Positions 17,362-26,196 are shown, numbered from the stretch's first letter. The stretch: DNA of 52,379 bases from Alteromonas salexigens (GCF_025628895.1 NZ_JAOTJC010000004.1:1-52379); one strand, 5' to 3'. The notes: generated by a model not told the origin, from the letters alone. Made by a program: numbers and translations.

Positions 17362-17388
17362 CAAAAACAGCCCCTTATGGGGCTGTTC
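17362..17388 (-). terminator. rho-independent terminator of the acidic lipoprotein gene
   Basis: The minus strand reads ACAGCCCC-ATAA-GGGGCTGT followed by TTTTGTTT, a classic stem and U-rich tail about 15 bp after the stop of the gene at 17404-17715. Confidence 0.85.
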
Positions 17389-17403
17389 GATAAACTCACG
17401 GGA

Positions 17404-17715
17404 TTAGTTATCGTCTAAATCTCGCTCGTCATCATCTTCCGGCATTTCAACGTCAACTTCAGGCACTTCTACGACTTTCTTCTCAGTACCTACTTCAACG
17501 TCAGCAGTGTCTACGTCGTATTCAGGCATCTCGCCGCCTTCCACATCAACGTCCGGCATTTCGCCGTCTTCTTTCTTCACTACTTCGTACTCAGGTACTT
17601 CACCGCCCTCGACTTCTACATCGGGCATATCGCCTTGTTCTGTTTTATCTACATCACATGCACCCAGTGCCAACGCGACACTCGATATAGCGAATAATTT
17701 ACCTAGCTTCAGCAT
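17404..17715 (-). CDS. small acidic-repeat lipoprotein
   Basis: A 103-residue lipoprotein. The signal ends with the lipobox LGAC and is followed by D at position 2, so inner-membrane retention is possible. The mature part is almost wholly built of acidic repeats: variants of GDMPDVEVEGGEVPEYEV and GEMPDVDVEGGEMPEYDV, then VEVPEVDVEMPEDDDERD. Net charge is very negative, with no lysine-rich regions except KKED and EKKVVE. I know of no function; calcium or cell-envelope cation binding is a guess. An open frame on the opposite strand is only its shadow. Confidence 0.75.
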   Translation of the reverse strand: MLKLGKLFAISSVALALGACDVDKTEQGDMPDVEVEGGEVPEYEVVKKEDGEMPDVDVEGGEMPEYDVDTADVEVGTEKKVVEVPEVDVEMPEDDDERDLDDN

Positions 17716-18091
17716 TTTCTCTCTCCTGATTGTCGCTTATGTCGATAATAGTGAAGCAGATGCCATGCCAGATTTCCTACTTTCTCCAAACTGAGGGCGG
17801 TAAATTACGGTCACTGCACAGTGAACGTCTTTCTTCGCACTGCGGTTCCTGCCTGACCGGGTCATGCGTAAACCCTTGCCATAGCAGGGCTACGTGACTC
17901 ATTCAGGATTACGGCTGTTGCTTATTTGCCACACTTTTATTTACGATGCGCAGAACATGCAAAAGGCTAATAGGCGTCGCAAACCTGTACCCGCGACCAG
18001 TTTGTTCAGTAATTTTTACTCGCTATGATGGAGATTCGCCAGTAGGGTAAAATGTTTTGTATCAGTAACCGAATAAAATCAGGTTAACTTT
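17716..18091. other. intergenic region without a recognisable gene
   Basis: These 376 bp separate the lipoprotein gene (leftward) from the gene at 18092 (rightward), so they hold two divergent promoters. A small palindrome, CACTGCACAGTG (17813-17824), is visible. I see no RNA gene, repeat or conserved coding frame. Confidence 0.5.
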
Positions 18092-18394
18092 ATGAAACAA
18101 GCAATTTATCGCGATATCGCAGCCGTACTAGCGGTGGCGGCGCTGGTCACGTGGGGGATCTACTGGAACGAGGCCCGTAAAGACATCCTTTACCTGTGTG
18201 GCAACTTTATGCAAGGGGACACCCGGGAACAGGTAGTCCGTCAGCTTAACACCAGTAATCTGTTGCAGCATGACACCGAATTTTATGCCACTGGCAGCAA
18301 GCTGGTAGCCAGTAGCTATCTGCACCTGGGTGTATTTACGTGCACGGTGGAATTTACCCGGCAGGGGCGGGTGGCGGAGGCCACCGCAAACTGA
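18092..18394 (+). CDS. hypothetical membrane-anchored protein, 100 aa
   Basis: A 100-residue protein with an N-terminal uncleaved helix (DIAAVLAVAALVTWGIYW) and a periplasmic domain of about 70 residues. The helix is followed by LCGNFMQGDTREQVVRQL, a shape like the BamE/SmpA-type lead-in (G.. REQV...L) where a strand pair follows a short helix. Cysteines at CGNF and FTCTVEF could form a disulfide. The family is not certain. The gene is 23 bp upstream of the next, on the same strand. Confidence 0.6.
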   Translation: MKQAIYRDIAAVLAVAALVTWGIYWNEARKDILYLCGNFMQGDTREQVVRQLNTSNLLQHDTEFYATGSKLVASSYLHLGVFTCTVEFTRQGRVAEATAN

Positions 18395-18417
18395 TCTTTT
18401 AAGGACCGCAGGCCGTT

Positions 18418-18945
18418 ATGAAATACCTCACTATTCGCAGGCACAGGCTGAGTTTTCAATTCCGGATGCAAATTCACGACTACCATAAGAAGTTACGGTA
18501 CGAGTCGTTTGCAGAAATGGAAAACTGGCGTCTTGTCTGGCACGTTTGTCGGGAGCATTGCCCGGTGCTGACGTTGCGTAACAGTCTGTTGTCACCACGG
18601 ACGGCCTGGCATGTGTCCGGCAATATGCAGGATTACCTGATAAAGCAGAACCTGAATCCATTCAACAAACGGTTTCATATTGAAGGCGGGCCTTTTTGCG
18701 GCACAGAAATGAGTGGCAATGTGGCCGACCGCACATTCCAGGTTCTGAAGGGCGGGGAAATGCTGGCGACTGCAGCTAACCCTGCGTTATGTCTGCCAGA
18801 TAAATATCAGGTAGAAATTGCCGATGACGCCCCCGACACGGTACTGTTTTTATCGCTAATGATGATCGTGGCACACACCAATCGTCCTATAGGTCACAAG
18901 CGGCTTCAGCCCGGCGAGAAGGAAACTCCGTGGCCGGCGCTCTGA
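18418..18945 (+). CDS. LURP-one-related (YxjI-like) protein, tentative
   Basis: A 175-residue soluble protein whose pattern, MKYLTIRRHRLSFQFRMQIHD..., then strands ENWRLVWHVC, TAWHVSGN and a buried terminal helix DTVLFLSLMMIVAHTNR, suits the LURP-one/Tubby C-terminal-like beta barrel with a central helix. The central glycine turns of YxjI are less clear than usual. Function in bacteria is unknown. It lies 23 bp downstream of the preceding gene and probably shares its transcript. Confidence 0.55.
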   Translation: MKYLTIRRHRLSFQFRMQIHDYHKKLRYESFAEMENWRLVWHVCREHCPVLTLRNSLLSPRTAWHVSGNMQDYLIKQNLNPFNKRFHIEGGPFCGTEMSGNVADRTFQVLKGGEMLATAANPALCLPDKYQVEIADDAPDTVLFLSLMMIVAHTNRPIGHKRLQPGEKETPWPAL

Positions 18946-19140
18946 ATTACCTCATCGGCTAACCATTGTGGTGCAACGTTTACACGCTGGCAACAGCGTG
19001 TTCACCACAGTGACAAAAGTCGTAAAGCGGCGCATACCTTCTTACCCTGAATGGCAGATTTGCATCCTCCCCACCGCACTGCTATCCCCCGCCAGCAACC
19101 GTATAATACGGCTCTAATTCCCTAACACACTTTATTACCT

Positions 19141-19800
19141 ATGCAAAAAACCAATCACAGTGTCATAGAAGACATGTTTGCGTTGCTCTGCGCAGGCTTA
19201 TTCGTTGCGTTCGGGGTTTATTTGTTTCAGTCTCAGGACCTGATGGTAGGTGGTGCCGCCGGTCTGGCGCTGCTGGGCACCCACGCGTTTGACGTGGACT
19301 TCGGGGTGCTGTTTTTTGTTATTAACCTGCCCTTTTACGCGCTGGCCTGGACGCAAATCAGTAAACGCTTTACGTTTAATACCTTTATTTCGGTGACTAC
19401 CGTGTCGGTACTAAGCGAACAAGTGCACCGCGTTGTCGATATCAGCCATGTGAACCCGGTGTTTGCCGCGGTATTTGGCGGTCTGCTTATTGGCATGGGC
19501 ATGTTAATTATGTTCCGGCATTCCTCCAGCCTGGGCGGTGTGGGTATTCTTGCGTTCTACCTGCAAGCGCGTTTCAATATTCGCGCGGGCTCGTTCCAGC
19601 TGGCCGTGGACAGCCTTATTCTGCTAACTGCATTGGCTTACATTGCCGTGCCTCTGGTGATTATTTCTGTGCTAGCGGCGTTTTGTCTGAATATGGTGAT
19701 ATCACTGAATCATCGCCCGGAGCGTTATTCGCCGCCACGGGGAGTCACAAAATCCAGTGAGCCGGAATTATCAGACTCCATGCACCCGCAGAACAGCTAA
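19141..19800 (+). CDS. YitT family membrane protein
   Basis: A 219-residue protein with five or six helices that fits the YitT (DUF161) family: LLCAGLFVAFGVYLFQSQDLMVGGAAGLALL is the conserved opening, given in part as QDLMVGGAAGLALL, followed by INLPFYALAW, FGGLLIGMGMLIMFRHSSSLGG and a short hydrophilic tail. The usual C-terminal soluble DUF2179 domain is absent, as in many gammaproteobacteria. Transport substrate unknown. A possible -10 element TATAAT (19102-19107), inside a CCGTATAATACGG palindrome, lies 33 bp upstream of ATG 19141. Confidence 0.88.
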   Translation: MQKTNHSVIEDMFALLCAGLFVAFGVYLFQSQDLMVGGAAGLALLGTHAFDVDFGVLFFVINLPFYALAWTQISKRFTFNTFISVTTVSVLSEQVHRVVDISHVNPVFAAVFGGLLIGMGMLIMFRHSSSLGGVGILAFYLQARFNIRAGSFQLAVDSLILLTALAYIAVPLVIISVLAAFCLNMVISLNHRPERYSPPRGVTKSSEPELSDSMHPQNS

Positions 19801-19818
19801 CTATCAGCTGAAGCCGGA

Positions 19819-19838
19819 CGGGCTGCCCGTGCAGCCCG
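19819..19838. terminator. hairpin between converging yitT-like and nagA genes
   Basis: CGGGCTG (19819-19825) pairs with CAGCCCG (19832-19838) around a six-base loop. It lies between the stops of two converging genes, so it could end both. The following sequence has no strong T run. Confidence 0.5.
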
Positions 19839-19844
19839 CCACCT

Positions 19845-20969
19845 TTAACTCTCCACCAGTGCTCCTGCCTGCCACACATGGGTAAGCGCAAGGTTATCGT
19901 CTAACGCCAGTACATCGGCTACCGCCCCGCTTTGCAAACTTCCCCATTGATTTTGTAGGCCCAGCATCGAAGCGGGTGTACAGGTGGCCATGGCCACAGC
20001 ATCGGCTAACGACATACCACACAGTGCTACGGTATTGCGTACGGCCTCAATCATAGTCAGACAGGATCCCGCCAGTGTGCCGTCCGGTGTGGTCAGGCGG
20101 TGTCCCTCGCGCTGAATACGGGTATCGAAGAAAGGCACGTCGGTGAGCGTCGTGGCCGCCAAGGCCATAGCGTCCGTTACCAACATCATCCGCTGGCTAC
20201 CTTTGGCGCGAAATGCGGCGCGGCAGGCGATGGGATCGACATGGTAACCATCGACTATTATACCGGCGTAGCTATCGGCATCGGCCAGCGCCACCCCCAC
20301 CATCCCCGGCGCCCGGGAGGCCATGGCAGACATAGCGTTAAATAAGTGCGTAAAGCCCACTGCCCCGGCGTCCAATGCGGCCTGGGCCTGGGTTGCGGTA
20401 GCGTTGGAGTGACCCAGAAAGACCCGTACGCCCCGCGCGGTCAGGTCACGAATTAATGCCGGGGATACTGTTTCCGGAGCAACGGTAATCATCACCTCGC
20501 CGAGATCCGCCGTCTCGAGTACGGCCAGTTCATTGTCACTTGGTGCACGGATATACGCTTCACTGTGTACACCTTTTTTCGCCGTACTCAGCCACGGCCC
20601 TTCGAAATGGACGCCCAGGACACCTGGCATCTGTGCACGGCGCGCCTGCGCGATGGTAGTGGCAGCCTGGTTCATGGTCTCAAATGAGTCGGTAATGAGT
20701 GTAGGCAGCATGGCGGTGGTGCCGTGCTGGCGGTGAGCGTGGAGAATTGTGGTTAGCGATGCCGCACTGGGGTCCTGATTAAATAATTTACCCCCGCCCC
20801 CGTTCACCTGTACGTCAATAAACCCGGGAATAAGGGCGGAATGGGCATTGGCCAGTTCAGCCTCGGTCGCCTCGCGCACCTGCGCAATCCTGCCATCTTG
20901 GATTTCAATACTGGTATTTCTGTACACGTTCCCGTCAGTAAGCACCTGCTTACCAGTGATTATTTGCAT
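19845..20969 (-). CDS. nagA: N-acetylglucosamine-6-phosphate deacetylase
   Basis: A 374-residue cytoplasmic amidohydrolase (TIM-barrel) that converts GlcNAc-6-phosphate to glucosamine-6-phosphate and acetate. Motifs: PGFIDVQVNGGGGKLFNQ, HFEGPWLSTAKKGVH (metal-binding glutamate), GHSNATATQAQAALDAG, THLFNAMSAM and LVTDAM with the catalytic aspartate. Full family length. It is the downstream gene of a two-gene operon with the sugar kinase (27-bp gap). It would process GlcNAc-6-P from the kinase and from MurQ. No nagB deaminase lies in the window. Confidence 0.96.
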   Translation of the reverse strand: MQIITGKQVLTDGNVYRNTSIEIQDGRIAQVREATEAELANAHSALIPGFIDVQVNGGGGKLFNQDPSAASLTTILHAHRQHGTTAMLPTLITDSFETMNQAATTIAQARRAQMPGVLGVHFEGPWLSTAKKGVHSEAYIRAPSDNELAVLETADLGEVMITVAPETVSPALIRDLTARGVRVFLGHSNATATQAQAALDAGAVGFTHLFNAMSAMASRAPGMVGVALADADSYAGIIVDGYHVDPIACRAAFRAKGSQRMMLVTDAMALAATTLTDVPFFDTRIQREGHRLTTPDGTLAGSCLTMIEAVRNTVALCGMSLADAVAMATCTPASMLGLQNQWGSLQSGAVADVLALDDNLALTHVWQAGALVES

Positions 20970-20996
20970 GAATAAATTACCTTCATATTGAGAGCT

Positions 20997-21890
20997 TCAG
21001 AGCGGATTATCGGACGGTGCATGCTTATGTATCTGCCCAAAGTGATAGCACGCCCCCCACTGCGCCGATTGGGCAGCCTCGACCACGCCCTGCTGAATGT
21101 CTTTATCGAGCCAGGGTAACAGTGCCGAGGCGACGCCCCCCATGAGTGTCCGCGGCAGCTCATTGTACGTAGCCTGTCTGGCCAGCGCCGACAGATAAGC
21201 TGTACCGTCTTTGACGATGCTAACGGCTGCCGGGTCTTGCGCAGTAGCCGCCTTTATAATTGCAGGTGCGAGTTCGGCCAGTCTGCCCGGTGTACTAACA
21301 TGCAGCTTGTCCACTAGCTCAACCGCACTGCTACATTCATAGTGAGTACACACTATTCTTTCAACGTCTGATTTCTCTTCCAGGCCGTCAAGGGCACGCA
21401 GGGTGTAAGCCACAGCTTGTTGGCCTATCCAGGCCCCGCTGCCCTTATCCCCCAGCAACAACCCGTGGCCACCAAACTGGCTGAACTGGCCGTTGTGTAG
21501 CGATGCGGCGCATGAACCCGTACCGACTACCAGAGTAGCACCGTTGCTACCCTGGTGAGCGCCGGTAACGGCAGCCTGCAAGTCAGAAATACAGTGAAAG
21601 TCTGCAAACGGATGTTTCCAGCCAACCAGGCGTTGAAGCACCGACGGCACGTTGGCACCCGCCAGCCCGGCGCACACGGTGGCGTGTGATAAGGCACTGG
21701 CGGACGGATACCCGGCCTGGCGGAGCGCGGCACTTACCGCGTCCACCAGCGACTGGCAGGCTAACGCGAAGTTTTGCGCCGCATTAGCAGGGCCGGCGTG
21801 CGCAGCGGCCACCAGCTTTCCATCGGCCGTAAAGACCTGCGCTTTACAGCTGGTCCCCCCGCCATCCACGCCTACGATAAGTTTTTCCAT
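20997..21890 (-). CDS. amino-sugar kinase, BadF/BadG/BcrA/BcrD (NagK/MurK-like) family
   Basis: A 297-residue ASKHA-fold kinase. The phosphate-1 motif is VGVDGGGTSCKA, phosphate-2 lies in VVGTGSCAASL, and GDKGSGAWIGQQAV is typical of GlcNAc kinases of this family. I start at ATG 21890; the open frame to 21986 adds 32 unlikely residues. It phosphorylates GlcNAc and, if it is like Clostridium MurK, which belongs to the same family, also MurNAc at position 6. That second activity is inference from its place beside nagA and near murQ and namZ. Weak ribosome site. Confidence 0.88.
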   Translation of the reverse strand: MEKLIVGVDGGGTSCKAQVFTADGKLVAAAHAGPANAAQNFALACQSLVDAVSAALRQAGYPSASALSHATVCAGLAGANVPSVLQRLVGWKHPFADFHCISDLQAAVTGAHQGSNGATLVVGTGSCAASLHNGQFSQFGGHGLLLGDKGSGAWIGQQAVAYTLRALDGLEEKSDVERIVCTHYECSSAVELVDKLHVSTPGRLAELAPAIIKAATAQDPAAVSIVKDGTAYLSALARQATYNELPRTLMGGVASALLPWLDKDIQQGVVEAAQSAQWGACYHFGQIHKHAPSDNPL

Positions 21891-22184
21891 GCTGCTGGAT
21901 CCCGTGACTATTCGGTTACTGCGTTGCTTGCCCGTCAGTGTACAAAATAGGGATGAGATCTGCATGACTAAATCGATGCGGTTCATGAGCGCCCCGAGTC
22001 ACGCCACCCACTGGTAAGACCAGAGGTAATTACTCAGGCGTAATCGCCGGTTTGTGCATAAAGTTAACTATACGCAGGACATCACTTATCCGTGCCGGTG
22101 TTGGCAAAGTTTGCCGCTGGACTGGCGCACCTCCAGTGTTGCCATTTTCCTTTGATTAACGTGTGGCGGTAATACGATTAATCC

Positions 22185-23156
22185 ATGAAAACTATTAAAG
22201 ATGACACCGATGTACTGGTCGTCCTTATTTTAAGTGGTGCTATGAGTCTGGGGATGGTGCCCTTTCTGATCATACGCTACCTTTCACGAGAGTGGTTGAT
22301 CTTCGCATTAGATGCTGGCGCATTTTTCGCTACCCTGACGCTATTTCTATACGTATACGTTACCCGTAAGACGGCTGTCGCCCGTTGGTTGGTGGCTATT
22401 CTGTGCGTGGTGGTCATGTTTCTGACCGTTCATATCAAAGGTATAGAGAACCTGATGTGGATTTACCCAGGCCTGGCCGCACTGTTTTTCCTGCTTATCC
22501 CTAATGTGGCGCTGGCAATTGGCAGCGTATTTCTGCTGATAGTCACCATTATGGTGTGGCCCCAGGTTACCCCAGCGGTGCTGGCGCAGTTTCTGGTCAC
22601 CACTATCAGCCTGTTGTTATTTTGCTTTGCATTTTCGTACCGGGCGCGCAAACAGCAGCAGGAGTTAAGTAGTCTGGCCACAGTAGATGCCCTTACCGGC
22701 GCGGAAAACCGGCGGGCCCTGGAAGAAGCCTTGTTGTCTGTCACCGGGCGGCTGTCACGCTATCCGGAACAGCGAGCCTCAGTTCTGATGATTGATTTGG
22801 ACGAGTTTAAAACTATTAACGATACCTTTGGTCACGGCGTGGGTGATGCGGTGCTCAAAAGCTTCTCTGAAACCATTCAAAGCCGTATCCGGGCCTCAGA
22901 TGGGCTGTACCGTTTTGGGGGTGAGGAGTTTGTTGTTATTGCAGAACATACCTCGCTGAAAGAAGCGCATCACCTGGCCGAAACCCTGCGTTTGGCGATT
23001 GAGCAGAGTAGCGTTCACGACGGCGTGAATCTGACAATTTCATTGGGGGTGGCCGAGTACAGCCCCGGTGAGTCCAGCTATCAATGGCTGGGGCGTGCAG
23101 ATGCTGCCCTCTACCGTGCCAAGCAAACAGGCCGCAATGTCAGCTGCACAGCCTGA
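22185..23156 (+). CDS. membrane-bound diguanylate cyclase
   Basis: A 323-residue protein with about six membrane helices in residues 8-155, then a GGDEF domain (165-323). The active half-site is RFGGEEFVVIAE, the GGEEF variant that retains activity, and IDLDEFKTINDTFGHGVGDAVL is the GTP/metal-binding segment. There is no RxxD inhibitory site at the usual spacing (RASDGLYRF has R-A-S-D, so an I-site could be present). It makes cyclic di-GMP in response to an unknown membrane signal. It converges directly on the ZIP gene, 1 bp apart. Confidence 0.92.
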   Translation: MKTIKDDTDVLVVLILSGAMSLGMVPFLIIRYLSREWLIFALDAGAFFATLTLFLYVYVTRKTAVARWLVAILCVVVMFLTVHIKGIENLMWIYPGLAALFFLLIPNVALAIGSVFLLIVTIMVWPQVTPAVLAQFLVTTISLLLFCFAFSYRARKQQQELSSLATVDALTGAENRRALEEALLSVTGRLSRYPEQRASVLMIDLDEFKTINDTFGHGVGDAVLKSFSETIQSRIRASDGLYRFGGEEFVVIAEHTSLKEAHHLAETLRLAIEQSSVHDGVNLTISLGVAEYSPGESSYQWLGRADAALYRAKQTGRNVSCTA

Positions 23157-23157
23157 G

Positions 23158-23940
23158 TCAGCCCACCACCACATCTAAAATCATCATGATCACGAAGCCG
23201 ATCAACAGGGTGAATGTAGCCAGGTTCTGATTTCCGCCCTGATGGGTTTCGGGAATAATTTCATCACTGATAATAAACAGCATGGCACCGGCGGCAAAGG
23301 CCAGCGCCAGGGGCATCAGCATGGCCGCGCTGGACACCGCCAGGGCGCCTACCAAACCGCCCACCGGCTCCACCAGGCCCGAAGCAATACCTATCAGCGC
23401 GCACCGTAAGGGCGTATAGCCGACTGAGAGCAGCGCCACCGCCACTGCCAGCCCTTCGGGGATATTTTGCAGGCCAATGCCTAATGCCAGACTGACTCCG
23501 TTGGATATTTCACCGCCCGCAAATCCCACGCCGACGGCCAGCCCTTCCGGGAAATTGTGCAGGGTAATCGCAATCACAAACAACCAGATTTGTCCGAGCT
23601 TAGTATTGTCGGCACTTTCACGGCCACTGGTAAAATGCTCGTGTGGTGCATGCTGATGAATGATCAATAATGTACCTGCCCCCACCAACACACCCAGAGC
23701 AATGGCCACCGCACTGGTATATTCAGACCCATAGCTTTCAGTAGCGTATTCCAGCGCTGGCAACAACAGTGAGAAGAAGGTGGCGGCCAGCATGATCCCT
23801 GCGGCAAGGCTGAGTAAACCGTCTTCCATGCGCCGGGATAATTTACGAATAGCGAACACACCCAGACTACCGGCAGCCGTGCCCAGACTCGCGCACCCAC
23901 TGGCCACAACGCCCATCAAGACTACCTGCGATGGCTCCAT
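23158..23940 (-). CDS. ZIP family divalent metal transporter (ZupT/GufA-like)
   Basis: A 260-residue inner-membrane protein with eight helices. Metal-site motifs are HNFPEGLAVGVGFAGG (helix 4) and GLQNIPEGLAVAVAL (helix 5), the N-terminal GVVASGCASLGTAAGSL opens the protein, and a histidine-rich loop (IIHQHAPHEHF) sits in the variable cytoplasmic region. It probably imports zinc, iron or another divalent metal. The start is ATG 23940. Zinc-dependent or metal-dependent enzymes (NagA, M14) occur in the same stretch, but a functional link is not shown. Confidence 0.9.
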   Translation of the reverse strand: MEPSQVVLMGVVASGCASLGTAAGSLGVFAIRKLSRRMEDGLLSLAAGIMLAATFFSLLLPALEYATESYGSEYTSAVAIALGVLVGAGTLLIIHQHAPHEHFTSGRESADNTKLGQIWLFVIAITLHNFPEGLAVGVGFAGGEISNGVSLALGIGLQNIPEGLAVAVALLSVGYTPLRCALIGIASGLVEPVGGLVGALAVSSAAMLMPLALAFAAGAMLFIISDEIIPETHQGGNQNLATFTLLIGFVIMMILDVVVG

Positions 23941-24018
23941 AACGACTCCTGCGGTTTACTATTCAGATTGATACCGTAGGCCACCGGTTTTCGGTCAGTT
24001 TGCGAAGCACCGCGCAGG

Positions 24019-25092
24019 CTACCGGTGGCGGACTATCCTTGGTACTCTGGCGGACACACGGGTCATCAATTCATACGCTATAGTACCGGCATGGTGAGCG
24101 ACCGTGTCAATTGACACCTGCTCGCCCCACAGTTCCACCCGATCGCCCGGCGTCACACTGGGGAGCTCCGTGACATCCACAGTAATCATATCCATAGAGA
24201 CCCGCCCGGCTAACGGCGCCAGGCGTCCGTTTACCGCTACCGGGGTCCCATTGGGGCAATGGCGGGGGTAACCGTCAGCATACCCTATCCCTACGGTGGC
24301 AATGCGGGAACGACGTGCTGCCTGCCAGCCCTGTCCGTAGCCTACCCATTCGCCCGCCTCCACCGTGCGTACTGCCATAACAGTAGAACGCAGGGTCATG
24401 GCTGCAGCCAGCGTTACCGTGTCGCTTACGGCCTCAGGGGCACTGCCAAACACCACCACACCGAGCCGGTTCCAGTTCGCGTGACTCTGTGGCCAGACTA
24501 ACGTAGCCGGTGAATTGGCAATACTCACTGGCAAGTCTGTCTGGCGGGTTAACTGAGCAAAGGCATGCAGTTGCTGGCGGGTAAAAGGGTTGGCGGTATC
24601 ATCTGCACAGGCCAGGTGGGTAGCCAGCACGGTCTCGCCGGTCATCAGGGCGGCAAACTCATGTAATAAATCCGGCACCTCCTCTACGGCAAAGCCCAGC
24701 CGGTGCATGCCGGAGTCTACTTTCAGCCAGATGTGCGGACGACGCGCCGGTGGTGTGGCCATGAGCCATTCCAGCTGCTGGCGGTGATGCACCACTAAAA
24801 TGCACTGATTTGCGTGAGCCAGGGCACATTCCCGCATCTGATGCGGGCCTTCCAGCACCACCAGCGGTACTGTGACCCCTGCGTCCCGCAGCGCCATGGC
24901 TTCTTCCATGATGGCCACAGCAAACCGGGGGCTGAGATCACGCAGCAACCGCGCGACATTGACTGCCCCGTGGCCGTACGCATCCGCTTTGATGACGGCC
25001 ATACTCTGACTCTGCGGGGCCAGTGCCTGCAGCGTTTTAAAGTTGTTTACGATGGCATCGGCGTGAATGATAGCCTGAGTTTGTCTGCTCAC
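24019..25092 (-). CDS. alr: alanine racemase
   Basis: A 357-residue PLP enzyme that interconverts L- and D-alanine. The PLP lysine is in MAVIKADAYGHGAV (about residue 38), the catalytic tyrosine lies in EWVGYGQGW (about 265), and the C-terminal beta domain has GRVSMDMITVDVTELP and VELWGE. The open frame reaches 25173, but I start at GTG 25092: the extra 27 residues (YSLEFYNYTG...) are unlike any racemase, and the length from GTG equals the family norm. In the murein locus it would feed D-alanine from stem peptides into catabolism, or serve cell-wall synthesis. Confidence 0.93.
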   Translation of the reverse strand: MSRQTQAIIHADAIVNNFKTLQALAPQSQSMAVIKADAYGHGAVNVARLLRDLSPRFAVAIMEEAMALRDAGVTVPLVVLEGPHQMRECALAHANQCILVVHHRQQLEWLMATPPARRPHIWLKVDSGMHRLGFAVEEVPDLLHEFAALMTGETVLATHLACADDTANPFTRQQLHAFAQLTRQTDLPVSIANSPATLVWPQSHANWNRLGVVVFGSAPEAVSDTVTLAAAMTLRSTVMAVRTVEAGEWVGYGQGWQAARRSRIATVGIGYADGYPRHCPNGTPVAVNGRLAPLAGRVSMDMITVDVTELPSVTPGDRVELWGEQVSIDTVAHHAGTIAYELMTRVSARVPRIVRHR

Positions 25093-25145
25093 CTGGCAAG
25101 GCGTCCTGTCTGTGCAACGAGTTTCGGGCAAGTGTACCACGCCCG

Positions 25146-25155
25146 TATAATTATA
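25146..25155. promoter_or_regulatory. AT-rich divergent promoter core, candidate
   Basis: TATAATTATA between alr (left) and murQ (right) contains a TATAAT -10 hexamer on each strand. The -35 positions are poor on both, so regulator-dependent promoters or chance are possible. Confidence 0.3.
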
Positions 25156-25269
25156 AAATTCCAGGCTATACAATTCTCCGCAGATCCCCTATTCTCGGCC
25201 ACAGCAGCCCTTTTCCTGCGACGCATTAAGGCACGCCTGCCCGGCCGCGGGAGCAACCACAGGTAACCT

Positions 25270-26196
25270 ATGACTACACCCGACGCTCACTCTCTGCTGG
25301 CAGAACTGGACCGTATTGTCTCCGAAGGCCGCAACCCGGAAACCATGGACATCGACGTGCTGTCGACCGAAGGGATCCTGGCCTGTATAAATCACGAAGA
25401 CGCCAGAGTGGCACCAGCCGTAGCCAGCGAGTTACCGGCTATTGCCGAGGCGGTAGATACTATTGTCAGTAAATTGCAGCAGGGCGGACGACTCATTTAT
25501 ACCGGCGCCGGCACCAGCGGGCGCCTCGGCATCCTGGATGCAGTGGAATGCCGCCCTACCTTCAGTGTCCCCGACACCCTGGTCCGTGGCGTCATCGCCG
25601 GTGGCGATACTGCAATTACCCAGGCGGTTGAAGGGGCTGAAGATGACGAAGCGCAGGGCCAGCGTGACCTTGAGCAGCTGGATCTCAAAGCCAGCGACGT
25701 TGTCGTCGGTCTGTCGGCCAGCGGTCGCACCCCCTACGTTCTGGGTGCGCTGCGTTATGCTAACAGCATCGGGTGCGCCACCGTAGGCGTCGCCTGTACC
25801 CCCCAGGCCCCGGTGCTGCGTGAAGCCAGCATGGCGATTTGCCCCGAGGTCGGTCCCGAATGCCTGACCGGCTCCACGCGAATGAAAGCCGGCACGGCGC
25901 AAAAACTGGTGCTGAATATGCTTAGCACCGCCACCATGATCAAGTTAGGCAAAACCTACCAAAATCTCATGGTCGACGTTAACGCCAGTAACCATAAACT
26001 TCGCGCCCGCGCCAAACGCATTGTGATGCAAGCCACAGAGTGCGATGAAGCGAGTGCAGAGCACGCACTGGCACAGGCAAATCAACAAGCCAAGGTAGCG
26101 ATCCTTATGCTGCTCACCGACATCGACGCTGACGAAGCCCGGTCGCGACTGGCCGCTAATGATGGCTTTCTGCGCCGGGCGGCGACCCCTTCATGA
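25270..26196 (+). CDS. murQ: N-acetylmuramic acid 6-phosphate etherase
   Basis: A 308-residue SIS-domain enzyme that splits the D-lactyl ether of MurNAc-6-phosphate, giving GlcNAc-6-phosphate and D-lactate. Hallmarks: TEGILACINHEDARVAPAV, YTGAGTSGRLGILDAVECRPTF with the catalytic glutamate, VIAGGDTAITQAVEGAEDD, SASGRTPYV and CLTGSTRMKAGTAQK. The length is normal. The stop overlaps the start of namZ by 4 bp (ATGA), so the two are translationally coupled. The enzyme is the committed step that links murein sugars to NagA and to lactate oxidation. Confidence 0.97.
   Translation: MTTPDAHSLLAELDRIVSEGRNPETMDIDVLSTEGILACINHEDARVAPAVASELPAIAEAVDTIVSKLQQGGRLIYTGAGTSGRLGILDAVECRPTFSVPDTLVRGVIAGGDTAITQAVEGAEDDEAQGQRDLEQLDLKASDVVVGLSASGRTPYVLGALRYANSIGCATVGVACTPQAPVLREASMAICPEVGPECLTGSTRMKAGTAQKLVLNMLSTATMIKLGKTYQNLMVDVNASNHKLRARAKRIVMQATECDEASAEHALAQANQQAKVAILMLLTDIDADEARSRLAANDGFLRRAATPS

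Noticed and set aside
17507..17794. A Ser/Thr-rich ORF on the plus strand
   Set aside because: It is the antisense shadow of the acidic-repeat lipoprotein; it has no signal, no ribosome site and only complementary low complexity.
21891..21986. Longer N-terminus of the amino-sugar kinase
   Set aside because: The 32 extra residues precede the conserved phosphate-1 strand that normally begins these kinases within a few residues of the start.
22185..23940. Functional link between the diguanylate cyclase or ZIP gene and murein catabolism
   Set aside because: Position alone; neither has a sequence feature pointing to amino sugars, and they converge with separate transcription.
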